The translations under genes and the position numbers were made by a program. A DNA stretch of 45,362 nt from Herpomyces periplanetae (lineage: Eukaryota; Ascomycota; Laboulbeniomycetes; Herpomycetales; Herpomycetaceae): the NCBI GenBank assembly GCA_009733715.1, contig WMKJ01000104.1:1-45362 (forward strand). Direction: 5' to 3'. Below the pieces are notes generated by a model that did no database searches, was not told the DNA's origin, and saw only the letters and a program-made list of their open reading frames with translations. This document shows, piece after piece, positions 1 through 11,191 of the stretch (the stretch's first letter is position 1; every line of letters starts with the position of its first letter).

Positions 1-1128
1 TGATTTAGAACAAACATACAAGTCAAAAATCTCGGACGAGGGAGTTGACTCCACTTCTGTGCCACAATGAGACGAGGAATCTTTAGAGTCGGAACCGTTA
101 GGTTGTGAATTAATCATGTTGACATCATGAGAGTTAGTTAAGCTCAATGAATTAAAATGAATACCAGAACTGCCACTCCCGCCGCCTGTGGCAAAGATCT
201 GGTTGTTCAGCCCACCCGTCGCAGATGGGATATCTGAATCTTGTTCGGAAGGATCTGTAGTGTGCATAACGCGCTTTACTTCAGTACAGTTTGTGTCTTC
301 AAAATCGGAAGCAGATCGTTTAGCTGGGGATGATGATCGAAACATGGAGTGTGAAGGAGAGCCTGAAAGCTTTGAGCCCAATAATGATGGACTAAAATTA
401 TCGGTAACAGAATCAGTATAACAACACGGAGCAGTTGATGGCAAGGCCGATGTAGAGCGAGACAAATTACTGGGCAACGATTGATCAGAAGACTCGGTCG
501 ACATGACCGGCTGTCCAATTTTTGTGGAACTGAATTTTTGATTGAGATTTGCCAAATTTGAAGACACAAGAGTGGAAATAGAGTGTGAAAAAGACGAAGC
601 GCGGCGTGAACAACTCAAGTGACGGGTGTAACCTTCCAGAAGCGAGACAGAGCGACGAGAATTTGATCGGGACTGAAATCGATGACGAGGTGAGCAACGA
701 GAATTATCCGAGGACGACTGAGTAGGTTTTAAAGAAACACAATGTGGAGATGCGAGGATGTGCGGAATATCTGTGCGAGAAATATTTTGGACAGAAGGGG
801 GGGAAAAAATTGCAAAATTAGTCGTTGGGGAAGCGTCAAAACTGTCTTGTACAAGGGCAGGCGCAGATGGTGAAGTAGCACTATCAAGAGACGAAGGTGA
901 TGAGCGGGAAGGCGAAGAAGAGCGTGGGAGAAAGCGACTGCCGCGAGAGAATGAAGTTAGGCGACGACGGAAACGTAAACATTCTCGTCTAGTAAAGGTT
1001 ACTGAACCGGGAGCGGTCAGTGAAAGACGAAGAGTTTTGCTAGAAATGGCCCGGGGACCAGGGAGTGAGGGAAACTTCCGTTTTCTTGAGGTAGCCGTGA
1101 TGAAGAAAGGTATGGGAGCAAGTCTAGC
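1..1128 (-). CDS. Ser-rich protein, partial (N-terminal part; continues off left edge)
   Basis: An uninterrupted minus-strand frame of 376 codons runs from about 1128 down to base 1. The only in-frame stop is the TAG at 1129-1131, which sits in a plausible acceptor (gtag before the exon). The exon bringing the start codon therefore lies further right and I could not place it; the first in-frame ATG inside is near 501. The product is very rich in Ser, with many RS/SR pairs and SP sites (SSPAKRSASDFED, RSSSPSRSSPS), and looks disordered. No catalytic motif is visible in this part. SSPAKR-type stretches occur in N-terminal regions of some fungal ubiquitin hydrolases, but this is only a guess. 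It is transcribed in the same direction as the gene at 2601-4892. Confidence 0.6.
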
Positions 1129-1131
1129 CTA

Positions 1132-2600
1132 CTCCGGCCCGAAGAGCAGGGGAATATTAAAGGGTTGTTTTGTAGTGGGGCGGATTAGGGTAGAGTTTGA
1201 CGTTTAAAGACGGGTAGAATGAGCTATTATAATTGGATTAACCACTGACCAGCGGTTAGGTCGATCTGGCAAGCTATGTGATGATTATTGTTTTTTGATT
1301 CCACTGCCGAGCTTGTGAAAACTGTTCTGTTAAGTTTGAATTCCACTTATACACAGTGGCAGACGGAACCATTTAATGGACAGTGGTTAATTTAGCTATG
1401 TCGTGCACAATATATTGTGTAGTAACAATAATACTAATGTGCGGGGAGGGGGAAGACGATGAATTTGTAAATTTCGAAGGTTTGTGGATAGCTTCACAGA
1501 GTGATATGAGTATCTGGAGCTACAAAATCGAATTAAAGACCTGTGGAAAGTTTAGTTCAATAATGACGTCAGAGCAAATTGGTAGTGATAAATTTCAAAG
1601 GGATTGACGGGATAAGCGAGTGGGTAGACTAGAACTTACAGATTTATGTGGTACTTTAATGCTGGGAAATTGTAAGGAAAAACAAAGGTTTAGCCAAATT
1701 CGGTTGCGAGATACAAAGATGTGTAGGAAGGAATTAAGAAGTGCGATTAAGAGCGTACGTTTAGCAATAGCGGTAAAAGATTAAGGCACCGTAGTGGATG
1801 TCTTTAATTTGTCAACAACTCGGTAGATGTGAAAGAAGAAATATCTGATAATATTGTGAAAAGAGATCGTTTCGATTGACAGTAAAACCTTCCGTAGTAT
1901 CGATATTTTGAATGGACAAACAGATGCATAGACGAAGTAAAAGACTGAGGAAAAATTAAAAAGAAGCCTTGAGAGCCAGATCCATTGTAATCTTTTATAT
2001 AATTTATACTCCTCTACATTAATTGTGAGTCACATGACTATTTCGCTTACAACCCTGTTGGATGAGAAGAGTGAAGGATTGCTGGTTTAAGTATGGAGCG
2101 AGGGTTAGGATAGCAGGAATAGACTCCCATTTGAGTATGACTTGTTTCCATTAATAAATATTAAATTTAACCTATTTACCAACTTTCTGTGAAGAATATG
2201 ATTTGCGTTAAAAAAGCAAACTCAGCCCAGCCTGAAATCTTCATCACTTCATAAACCTCACCTACTTCGTGTGGTTAGACATCCTAATCATATGGTTACC
2301 AACCTGGACTCTATGATTACTCATTTTGGACATAGGCAGTATCGAATCAATGTGTGTAATGCTATAGGCAGCCCGCTAGTAGAAGTACAGAGCAAATACA
2401 GAGCAGCAGAAAGCAATGCATTTGATTACTCAGCAGCAGACTTTTAGGCTAGGAGGTTTACTGGAGATGATTTGAACTACTGCTGTCGGGAGTTGTAGTT
2501 TCACGTAAACTTACACACATACATACAGTCACGCGCACACGGGCGCGCGTATGCGATTAGCACTGGGGATGCCAAAACCAACGTTTTATTAATTCACCAG
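1132..2600. other. Intergenic / 5' region of the left-edge gene
   Basis: No convincing reading frame over about 1.47 kb. It should hold the promoter and first exon(s) of the left-edge gene; a possible minus-strand donor lies near 1636 (gtaagttct on that strand). A short CA/CG-rich alternating tract lies at about 2511-2560. Nothing else recognised. Confidence 0.5.
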
Positions 2601-4892
2601 TTATTTTCCACGACTTGAATTCAGCCAAGCGAATGCCGATGCACCACCCATAGGATTATCAGATTTAGATACGTTACTCGATCTACTTCCAATCGTGGTA
2701 AGAATGCCGTTGATACTGACACCGGATGAATTGGTCGTATTACCCGACAAATCATTGTTCGTCAAATTGGATAATGAGGAATTATTGTGCCTCCATTGCT
2801 CATTTCCCTTTTCACTCATCTTAGCCTCCCCATAGTGGGCTGTCAAAGTTCGTCGCAAACTTGTTAGGTGAGAACCATTGGATGAATTGACATCGTCAAC
2901 TGAGGAACTGCGGCACCCGGCATCGGAAAAATTAGCTGTGCCGTTCACTTGAGGAGCTTTCTTTCTTTCAGTTCGAGGCTTCAGGTCAGAGTCTCTTAAT
3001 CTATCCTCAAACTTAGCAGAATTATCCTCATTAAAAATTTTTTCGGAGTGTTTGAGTTCTTCAGCTATGCTGTCTGAAGCGTTACCTCGGGTCTTTCCAT
3101 TGGTAAGGTTGGCTCCATTTTCGTCTCCTTTACTAAAATTTTGTGGAACTGAACGCTTAGGTTTCAAGATTCTAACACTCTGACCGAAGGGTCGGTCATT
3201 TATGGAGAACTTAACCGAAGGGCCGATACTCTTCTTAGTGTCACCCTCTCCCCCAAGGACACTAACTTGAGTCCAACTAAGTACTGTTCTTATTTTATTA
3301 GAGCCGTTTGCACAGTCACAGTTTTCCATATTATTCTTTACAGAACTATTATTCTCCGTAGTATTAACCAAAGCCCCACTCGCGGGAAGTTCATTGGAAT
3401 TGGATGAAGGTGTTGAAGAAGCCGCAAAACCTCCAAGTCTTCGCCAGTTAGTGGCACATTTCGAAAGCACCTGCTTTTCTTTGGGGGGGGGATTACTCTT
3501 TTTCGCTTGTACCATTGATTCCAAGCATGATACATTTTCAGGGTTTGAATGTTCTTGACTAGAGAATTGCAATTTGGATCCATTTTCACCTAACAACGAA
3601 TTAATGGATGTGATGTTCATCACTGACAATTGACCATTATGAGAATTTTGATGCAAATCCTGACGGGAATCACATAAATCAACATTGTCGGTGACACCTC
3701 TGACTAAATTATTCAGACCGTCATTTTGGTGACTTTTATTACCTTCCGCTTGTTGATCATTCAGGCTTTTGATGCTGCTTTGACAGTTTATGCACAGTTT
3801 ATCGTCCAGCAGCGGATGGGGGAACGTACACGGTTTTAGGTGTTTAAAAGTGGATTCATTTTCGGGACGCACCATTGGAACGGAGAATTTTGCACGATCT
3901 TCATCGAAGAGTACCAATACATTTGTTGAAAATATCAAGTCTGCGTTGTACATACGCAGAACATCACAACCCAAAAAAATTTTAATGGATTTATCATTCA
4001 GAGTTTCATCGCATTGATCATGGGTTACACAGAATTCCACCGAAATATACGGCAACTGGATTGTTTGTGATACGGCTAAAACGCTTGACGATGGATAGGA
4101 AATCGCCTCGGGAAAGTAAACGAGCAGTTTTATTTTTTCTCGAGAACTGCTATCAAGAAACACTTGGTTTAAAAGGTCCAAATTTCTGAGGACATTTTTT
4201 CCCACATAAGACTGCGAAGAACTGGAGCAAATTGCAGCGTAGAGCAGACTTTCGTGCTTGAAACTGGTATTGAGCCAACAGCGTACAATAGCCGGAACTG
4301 AGCCTAAAACGCATAGCCCCGGGACGAAACCGGGAAATTCATCAAAAGATGCAACATTTGTGCAATTCGGAATAAAACTGTCTCCACTAGATCGGTTACC
4401 GTGCTGATTAGAGTGAGCGGAAAAGCCGGTTAAACTGGATCGGCCTTCAGATCGGTAGGAGTGGGATCGCTCGGTCATGGATAAACTAGGGGATTCTGAG
4501 CTAAGTTGGGATTGTAGCGGTAGCCCTCCACCACTGGAATTGGCAGAATCATCAAAACGAACGCTATTAGTACGTGAAAATGACCCGAATTTATGAGGTT
4601 CATAATGCGAGAAACTTGGGATCTGCCCTGCGTTGTTCACGTGTACATCTTCAAACTCAGTGGGAAAATTGTAATTCGGGGTAGATGAAGGTTGAAGAGT
4701 ACCGCTGAGTAACCCTGGAAATGATGTAGGCGTACCCCAAAAGGCTTTTAAGCGACGTTCTTCTTCATGCTGTCTCTCCAAGCGGGCAAGTCGTTCTGCA
4801 AGTTCAATTTGGTTTTGCTGTACTCGGTGAATGTTTGTTTGTAATCTCCATGTTTCATCTTTGGGAGTAAGCGTAGAAGCCTGAATGTTCAT
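2601..4892 (-). CDS. Conserved fungal protein with retropepsin-like domain, apparently non-catalytic
   Basis: Single exon, 763 aa. Residues about 10-50 form a coiled-coil-like stretch (QIELAERLARLERQHEEE), followed by a Ser-rich linker. At about 190-350 is a compact domain starting with FPGFVPGLCVLGSVPAIVR and ending in FLGCDVLRMYNADLIFS and KFSVPMVRPE. The second half resembles the C-terminal strand and loop of retropepsin-fold domains (ILG-x-D-x-L-x-x-Y-x-A). At the place where a catalytic DTG/DSG would be expected the protein reads ICSSSSQSYV, so no catalytic Asp is seen. I recall similar proteins across filamentous fungi, but their function is not known to me. The remaining C-terminal 400 residues are low-complexity and polar, ending in a short conserved-looking AFAWLN segment. 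The retropepsin assignment is inference. Confidence 0.75.
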   Translation of the reverse strand: MNIQASTLTPKDETWRLQTNIHRVQQNQIELAERLARLERQHEEERRLKAFWGTPTSFPGLLSGTLQPSSTPNYNFPTEFEDVHVNNAGQIPSFSHYEPHKFGSFSRTNSVRFDDSANSSGGGLPLQSQLSSESPSLSMTERSHSYRSEGRSSLTGFSAHSNQHGNRSSGDSFIPNCTNVASFDEFPGFVPGLCVLGSVPAIVRCWLNTSFKHESLLYAAICSSSSQSYVGKNVLRNLDLLNQVFLDSSSREKIKLLVYFPEAISYPSSSVLAVSQTIQLPYISVEFCVTHDQCDETLNDKSIKIFLGCDVLRMYNADLIFSTNVLVLFDEDRAKFSVPMVRPENESTFKHLKPCTFPHPLLDDKLCINCQSSIKSLNDQQAEGNKSHQNDGLNNLVRGVTDNVDLCDSRQDLHQNSHNGQLSVMNITSINSLLGENGSKLQFSSQEHSNPENVSCLESMVQAKKSNPPPKEKQVLSKCATNWRRLGGFAASSTPSSNSNELPASGALVNTTENNSSVKNNMENCDCANGSNKIRTVLSWTQVSVLGGEGDTKKSIGPSVKFSINDRPFGQSVRILKPKRSVPQNFSKGDENGANLTNGKTRGNASDSIAEELKHSEKIFNEDNSAKFEDRLRDSDLKPRTERKKAPQVNGTANFSDAGCRSSSVDDVNSSNGSHLTSLRRTLTAHYGEAKMSEKGNEQWRHNNSSLSNLTNNDLSGNTTNSSGVSINGILTTIGSRSSNVSKSDNPMGGASAFAWLNSSRGK

Positions 4893-7800
4893 TTTCAGGA
4901 CAAATCATCTGTTCCGAGATCCCGAACGGTAAGGTTTAAGAGAATGATCCTAGCCTTGAGAGTAAGTGATAAGTACGGCAACAATAACCCGGTACCCTGG
5001 TGAAAAACAACCATGAACGGAATATTATTATGAATGATTCACGAAAGGTAAATTCCCAAAATTTCAACTCAAAGAATATTCAAAAACTAAAGATTCCCAT
5101 TGGGTTGCGGCAGCTAATGCATTAATTTCACCTCTAAATAAATTGACTCGATAGTATGGGCAAGAGAGAAGATGTGTATAATTGAGCGTGAGCGTAAGAA
5201 TGTGAACGAGAAAGATATATGAGACGATTGCTTTCAGGCGGTCAAAAATCGAGGGAGTAAATGGGAAACTGAGGGATGGAGTTCCTCACTCCGTCGGCCG
5301 AACCCACACGAACGGCGAGGCCGTTCGAGAGCAAAAGAGCACCAGGCAGAGTATGTGTTCACTTTGCAAACATTCGATAAAATTTCCCGGAAATTAACGA
5401 AAAGGCCTCAGAGAGTAGGAGAATGGAATGGGGATATATTGCAATTACAAAAATATTCGACAAAATGTTAACTTAATAAAGACTGCACGCACACACGTAA
5501 AAGGGTGAGGTAAGGGGGGGGTTGTAGTTGGGCAAAGATGATTTAAGGTCAGGCTACAAGTTGGAGAAGTATTCAGGGAAACGATTAACGGATAATTAAG
5601 AGATAGGAAAGTGTTTGGCGGAGGTAATAAAGTTAGGGTGTAAAGGTGAACAGTGAGATAGAAGAATCCAAATTAGTGAAGGGAAGGGATAAAGAGGACT
5701 GGGGATATGAGAGTAAGAAATATTAAGCTATGAAGGAGGAGATAGTATCCAAATGGTAGAGATATGGGATAAGAGTATAACAAGGTGTGGGTGAAAAAGA
5801 TTTACAGTTATTAAAGACAAGAGATAGCTTGTAAAGACTAACAAAATGAGTAACGAGTAATTCAATTCGAAAAAACGAATCGAGATACAATACAAACGCC
5901 CTTTCACAAAAATTTTGTGATGAGGTCGCACAGTGGTGCCAGCAAGAGTTATAAAAGCTTCGATGAAGAAAAGTATCAGAGTATTATCGGGTGAACTAGT
6001 CTAGTTAAATATGAATGAATTAAAAAGTACGGATAAACGTGAAGTTCAAGAGAATTTTATGCAGAGAGTGAAAAAGAGAAAAATTCGCGGAAAAAATGCT
6101 TCCAAATCATCCTGCACTGAAGCCTAAAAATATTTAAGCGATGACTAATCTAAATCCCTTGCTTACAAAGCTTTCGGGAATCGGGATCGGCAAAATTGAG
6201 TCGGCAGTTTGGTTGGAATTTTAAGGATGCGAGACAAGCCGAAAGGGCGAGAAACAGGAAGTTCGGTTAGTTTTCAGCTCGGTTAAAAATCGGATAAGAT
6301 TCGGGCACTGGGCTCAAGAACTTGTGCCGAGAAAGTCAACAGCGAGCTGTTTAGTAGGTATGCCTCAATAACAGTGTCACCAGGCAGTGTGAACTGGGCT
6401 TTGCTGTAGAGAAGCATTCTAGAGGGCAGGGAGGGGAGGCAGCATAGTCAGCACTGTAGTATGTGCAGTTTTACTTATAGCCTTGGGGTTTGGGCTAAAA
6501 AAAATACTAATCAAGGAGTCCACTTAGTCTCATTTGCATGGATAATACATCTAGAGGGCTCAGATAATATCCGGTCTTAGGCTAATTTAAACTAACAGTT
6601 CCCACCGATTTCTTCGTCAACCTACATACGTTATACAACCTAAAGTAATAATGGTATGCAGGACGTGGCAACTAAATTAGAAACAGATTCGCAACTGTTG
6701 CGTTAATTCTAACTAGTCATTCGGTATTTTATTCAGTCTCTTGCCGTGGTAAATTAACTTATTGTAGTTATACTTAAGTGCTCAGGTTATGCTTTACCGT
6801 GTCGTGCCGTGGGTGCTTTACTTTAATTTAATTTGAGCATTAATTACCTTCATACTAAGATTCACAATAAACCACTATTTTCATTACTTTTTGTTCACTC
6901 TTGCCATCTTCCTGTCCATGCTTCATCATATTTTCACACTATCCATGATATCTACGTTTATTTCTAACGTGAACATACTGTATTATCATCCCATGCAAGC
7001 CTTTAAATTCTTTATATGGCTACCCACTCTATAACCCATGACTGAAAATCTTGGTGATAAATTGACGTAAAAGAATCGATTTTTGTTTCAAGTCCTACAT
7101 GAATTCATACCACGCGATTGTCACACTTTCTTTTAACACAATGTCGTAATTTTCATTTTATTAATTACACTTTGGGCCTACCATGTTAATGCCCGTATTA
7201 ATTCTTGACTTTAAGCATAACCAACATCTATATATATATGCATCCTGTAAGATCTGTTGGGTTGAAGCTCATCCTTGATGTTCTGTATATTGCGAACACA
7301 CTTAACTTGACATGTACACTTATAACTTAAGTATCCCTCCCACATTAACTTTAACATTTTCTTGTTAACTTATTCGTATGTAATTTGATTTAGCCACTGG
7401 AATACTTTTCCCAAAAGCTTAAACCCATCATTATACTCCAATTTTTCAACAACCGTTGGCCTAAACAAACCATTCATTTTAACAAGCTTTATTTAACCGT
7501 ATTTAAAGTATAAATATTGCTTTCCGTTGGCTCTTCTTAAGCATTTAGTATAATTCTTACAATAGTAACACTTCACAACACTGAAGTTTAGTAACAAGGT
7601 TAACAAATTTGTAATATCCCCTCTCAATTATCCTGGTGATCCAGAAGCGATCATTCTGACCTATGTATTCACTCTGGCCGATCAATCATAATTTAATAAC
7701 AAAAGAACGAGCATATGCCAATCTTAAACGTTTATGATACTTAATCAAAATTCACCATATACCCTAAAGAGTAAATAGGGAAATTAATGGAAAATGCTAA

Positions 7801-8646
7801 ACAAAATATTCGTAATATAAACTTTGGGCTTGTGCTATTTATCTTTAGCATTAAGGCTTTCTGTATTAATGGAAATCGTTTTTCAAACATTTCTCCCATA
7901 TTTTCACATGCTTAAATTCACGCTGCATTTAAACTGTCCTTGTAAGGCTATGCTACTCAGTACAATAAATAAGATACTTTTCAAAAATCATGTAAAATTT
8001 TTCTCCTTTATACATGCTCACTGCAGGCCGGCTTAGCTCATAGAGATTTTGTTTTTAGACCAGTCTACGTACACGCGATCATTCCATTACTTCATGCACG
8101 AACACCTACCGTGCTATTGAATTCTAGCCACATCACAACCCTTAGCACTCAAAACTCAATAAATTTCGTTTTGTCCTACTCAATTAACTTCGGCTAGACC
8201 CAAAAATCCACTCTTGGCCGCGCCAAATGTCTCTTCCAGAAACATATCCACTCCACCATCGCCAACGACACTTTGATACACATTAATGATACCTAAGACT
8301 GCCTAACCGCAGTAACGCAAACCTTATCTAGGCAATTCCAAAACCTGCCAGTAATTCTTTCCCCCATCACTATTTAGGCTTACACTCGGTAAAATATAAT
8401 CGTGATGAATATCTGGTTATTCTACACAAATCCTTCTCTTCTCTACCCCGTTTGCCCGTTTCCTAATTTCTTCCCTACCAATACTCCCTAATCTTCTTCA
8501 CGTTGTCACATGATGTAAGGCTTACTCAGATACCGACCTCGTTAAGCGGGATTTATTAGTGGGATAATTTTGCGGTTATCGAGGGATAATTCTTTCTTTA
8601 ACGTATATTTGTTCATGGAAATAGTTTACCGTTAACCCTCAATTCG
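4893..8646. other. 3.75 kb divergent intergenic region
   Basis: It separates two divergently transcribed genes and has no reading frame over about 70 codons that looks like protein. From about 4.9 to 6.4 kb the + strand is purine-rich; from about 6.6 to 8.6 kb it is rich in T and C. The sense strand upstream of each flanking gene is thus pyrimidine-rich. There is a perfect hairpin at 5309-5327, a G run near 5513-5521 and a short TA run near 7230. No tRNA, terminal repeats or transposase seen. Confidence 0.55.
5309..5327. repeat. Perfect hairpin: 8-bp arms, 3-nt loop
   Basis: Left arm cgaacggc (5309-5316), loop gag, right arm gccgttcg (5320-5327). It lies about 420 bp upstream of the gene starting at 4892. 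It could be a dyad-binding site or chance. Confidence 0.5.
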
Positions 8647-9335
8647 ATGATTGCTTCATTATTAAATTCTCTTCTTAAAGAGGTATGCTTTAGGTCACAA
8701 TCTGATAGTTTTAGTCTACATAACGTCTCTTTTCATCTATAGCTACTGATATTCGGGACTAATCTTGCTCGTAGGCCGGTGCTAGACGCGCTATTACTCT
8801 TTTTCACCGATCTCCTGCACATGTGTCTCAAGATATTCGAACTTCGTTAAATGCAGTTAATTCGAAGCTTCCTAAGACGCAAAATTCAAGTTTATCGTCA
8901 AATGAAATTGAAGGATCACCGTGCCAATTTGATCTAGAATTCGTTGAAAATTATCCCACAGTTGGACAAGTTCAATCAATCCTGGAGTATGCCGGTGATT
9001 CCCAAGTCGGGAAGGTGATTCGTGATGCCAAAGCTCCTCATGATGCACTAAAAATTTTCAAAGAGAATCCAAGTTCATTTATTCGTCCGATTGTAAGTTT
9101 ACCTTTCCAAACCTATTCATGTCGATAATGCGTGTCTAATTCTATCCTACACATAGTTGGTTGACTGGAATGGCGGCAAATTATGTATGTCCATTCATTC
9201 ATTTTACTCGTTACCTTTTCAATGATATCCATCTAAATAAACTGACTCATTTTCCTTATATTACCGCCATGTTTAGTATTTAGTGACAACCCCGAGGAAA
9301 TATCAAACTTTCTCAAATCTCTCCCCAAGGATTAA
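8647..9335 (+). CDS. Fmp46-like mitochondrial redox protein (DUF1687 family)
   Basis: Four exons: 8647-8682, 8775-9092, 9157-9184, 9277-9335, giving 146 aa. Introns have GTATGC, GTAAGT and GTATGT donors and CGTAG, ACATAG and TTTAG acceptors, with phases 0, 0 and 1 that agree. Family landmarks are ITLFHRSPA near residue 20 (first strand of the thioredoxin-like fold), QFDLEFVENYPTVGQVQSIL in the middle, FIRPILVDWNGGKL spanning the second and third splice junctions, and an acidic C-terminus (EISNFLKSLPKD). In the family this fold is that of a putative mitochondrial redox protein; the substrate is unknown. There is no CXXC in the visible sequence. The 12-codon first exon rests on a good donor and phase match only. 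Confidence 0.8.
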
Positions 9336-10171
9336 CCAACTCCTTTCTGCCCGTTGGATACTTTGGTTGCAACTTCATTGCGGTTGTGTTTTTCCCTTGT
9401 TTTGATGCATCCAATCATTTAGTGAATTAGTCTATCAAATGTTACGTTATTTTCCGGTATCAATTGTAATTTTTTTTAACATCCGATACTATGCAACGGT
9501 TCTCCAAGTTTAATTGCTTCAGCAAATATTTATGCGCTGGAAATTTATTCGGCTAATTGGTTTGCTACATCACGATTTTGTATTCTTTACAGAGCCACTG
9601 CATTCCCATATCAGTGTAGTATCGTCTTTTCAACACCGGAAATCGATGCATGGTTTACCGCGATTATGAGTCTACCTTTTTATTGCAGTATACTACCACA
9701 CTTGAGTGACGCCTCCCAGTCACTTTTGGAAAGTTCCAGTGTGCAAAAGACTTAACTACCGAACGGATAGTCATTCATCTCACTTGAAGGTTTATATTTA
9801 ACGTATAAATTCGTTCTTCCAAGGCATATTTCCGTTCTTGTCCCGATAAGACAGTTAAACTGAAAGTTATGTTGCTCTGGTTTGACAACTTTTACGCCCA
9901 ATTTATTCGCTTGGTAAGTTACAACCGTTTCCGCTTTTGATTTATTTACAGACACTTAGTGGTCGCACCTGTACTAATTCTTTTTCTAGATTTTTTTATT
10001 TTCTTAACTACAACACCTTGCCCTCCGGCCGTTGTGCACCATCGTTTCGTAGTTACAATATCATTATTTGACCTATTACATATAATGGTATTTTAACTTA
10101 ATTTCTCCTTTACACTCTCTAATAATTATCCATATCGCTTATCTTAATCCAAAACACACAATTTATTTTTC
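9336..10171. other. Intergenic with one minus-strand orphan frame
   Basis: T-rich 3' flank of the Fmp46-like gene and 5' flank of the next gene. The only protein-like frame is the minus-strand one at 9752-9954, listed separately. Confidence 0.4.
9752..9954 (-). CDS. Possible exon or gene fragment, unknown
   Basis: A 67-codon minus-strand frame of balanced composition, starting VNKSKAETVV and ending MNDYPFGS before a TAA. The frame opens just after an in-frame TAA, with a possible acceptor (ccactaag) at its left end in the reading direction, so it could be a last exon. There is no ATG at the start and no partner exon was found. It lies downstream of the secreted-protein locus on the same strand and might be a decayed member, but similarity is too weak to claim. 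Confidence 0.25.
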
Positions 10172-11191
10172 ATGGACACTTCTCAAAACGTTAAATTGTC
10201 AGATTATACTGGGAGACTTCGGATCAATAGAAAGCTTTACTCTGAACTTTTATTTTTTTCCACAGATGCTGAGGCCGTTTGTAAAGCTCAAATTTTTGCA
10301 TTGAAGTTCATACATCGGTATCCTGAAAAGTCTCGCAAAGTATATGTGGGGATTAATCCTCGGCGAATATTTTTTAAGCATGATTTGATTGCCCATTCCT
10401 TAACGTTCTTAAAATATGTTATTTATAGCATTGCAACTTACAATACTATCAGCTTGGTTCAATTTACTTTCTGTTGGTCCCAAGCGTACCCAGATCGACT
10501 GTCGGATATTTGTAAAGCTAACGTTACAATTGAAGAAATATTTTCCGATGCAGCCATTAAACAGAAAGGCCGTTTGTTTTTGAGTCACGCGTTAATCCAC
10601 ATGAGGAATGCTCTAATGGATACTTTTGATTTATTAAAACTGCATGAGTTACAAGAGTCCGAAGAAGAATTCGATTGCAGAAATGCTAATAATAGGATGG
10701 GTAATCCTGATTTTTGTGGCAGCTTCATAAGTTTTTCCACGTACGCCAGGTCAAGCTTGGAAACATTATCAAAGTTGGCCAAAGCCCGACAACGGGAAAT
10801 GGATCATTCACCAAACAAAAATTCCATTTATGGTACGCTACTAACACTTGAGTTTCGATTATTGTTTTTTGACTTTGACACTGTAGTGCTACAGTTTTTT
10901 TTCGTGTTTTCCCGCTCCGTTATACTAAATTATACTTATATATGAGGGGATATTGCAACGCAATGATTAATAGGTGTACTTCCCAATATCTCAAATGTTC
11001 ACGGTCCCCTAGAGCGGCGGGGGAAGCCTAATTCATTTTTCAATACCACACATGGGTCATCAATGCAGCATGAGAGTCCTAGCATATTGAAAAATCCACG
11101 CTTTTTCTTTACAGTGTGTCGGAATATTGGATTTTATGGAAATCTTGAACAATTTGGATTAGAACCAATGGGCGAAGAATTATCTTCTTAA
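10172..11191 (+). CDS. Orphan protein, unknown function
   Basis: Exon 1 at 10172-10832 and exon 2 at 11115-11191, 245 aa. The donor is TATG|GTACGC with a TACTAAC at 10839-10845; the acceptor is CTTTACAG. Both sides are phase 1. The middle (about 105-190) is helical and charged (IEEIFSDAAIKQKGRLFLSH, MRNALMDTFDLLKLHELQ), and exon 2 adds NIGFYGNLEQFGLEPMGEEL. No domain recognised. A TTTTTTCCACAG at 10254-10265 could be an acceptor, so the first 30 residues may be wrong. Without splicing, the frame instead runs to 10945 through a Phe/Val-rich tail that looks like intron. Confidence 0.5.
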
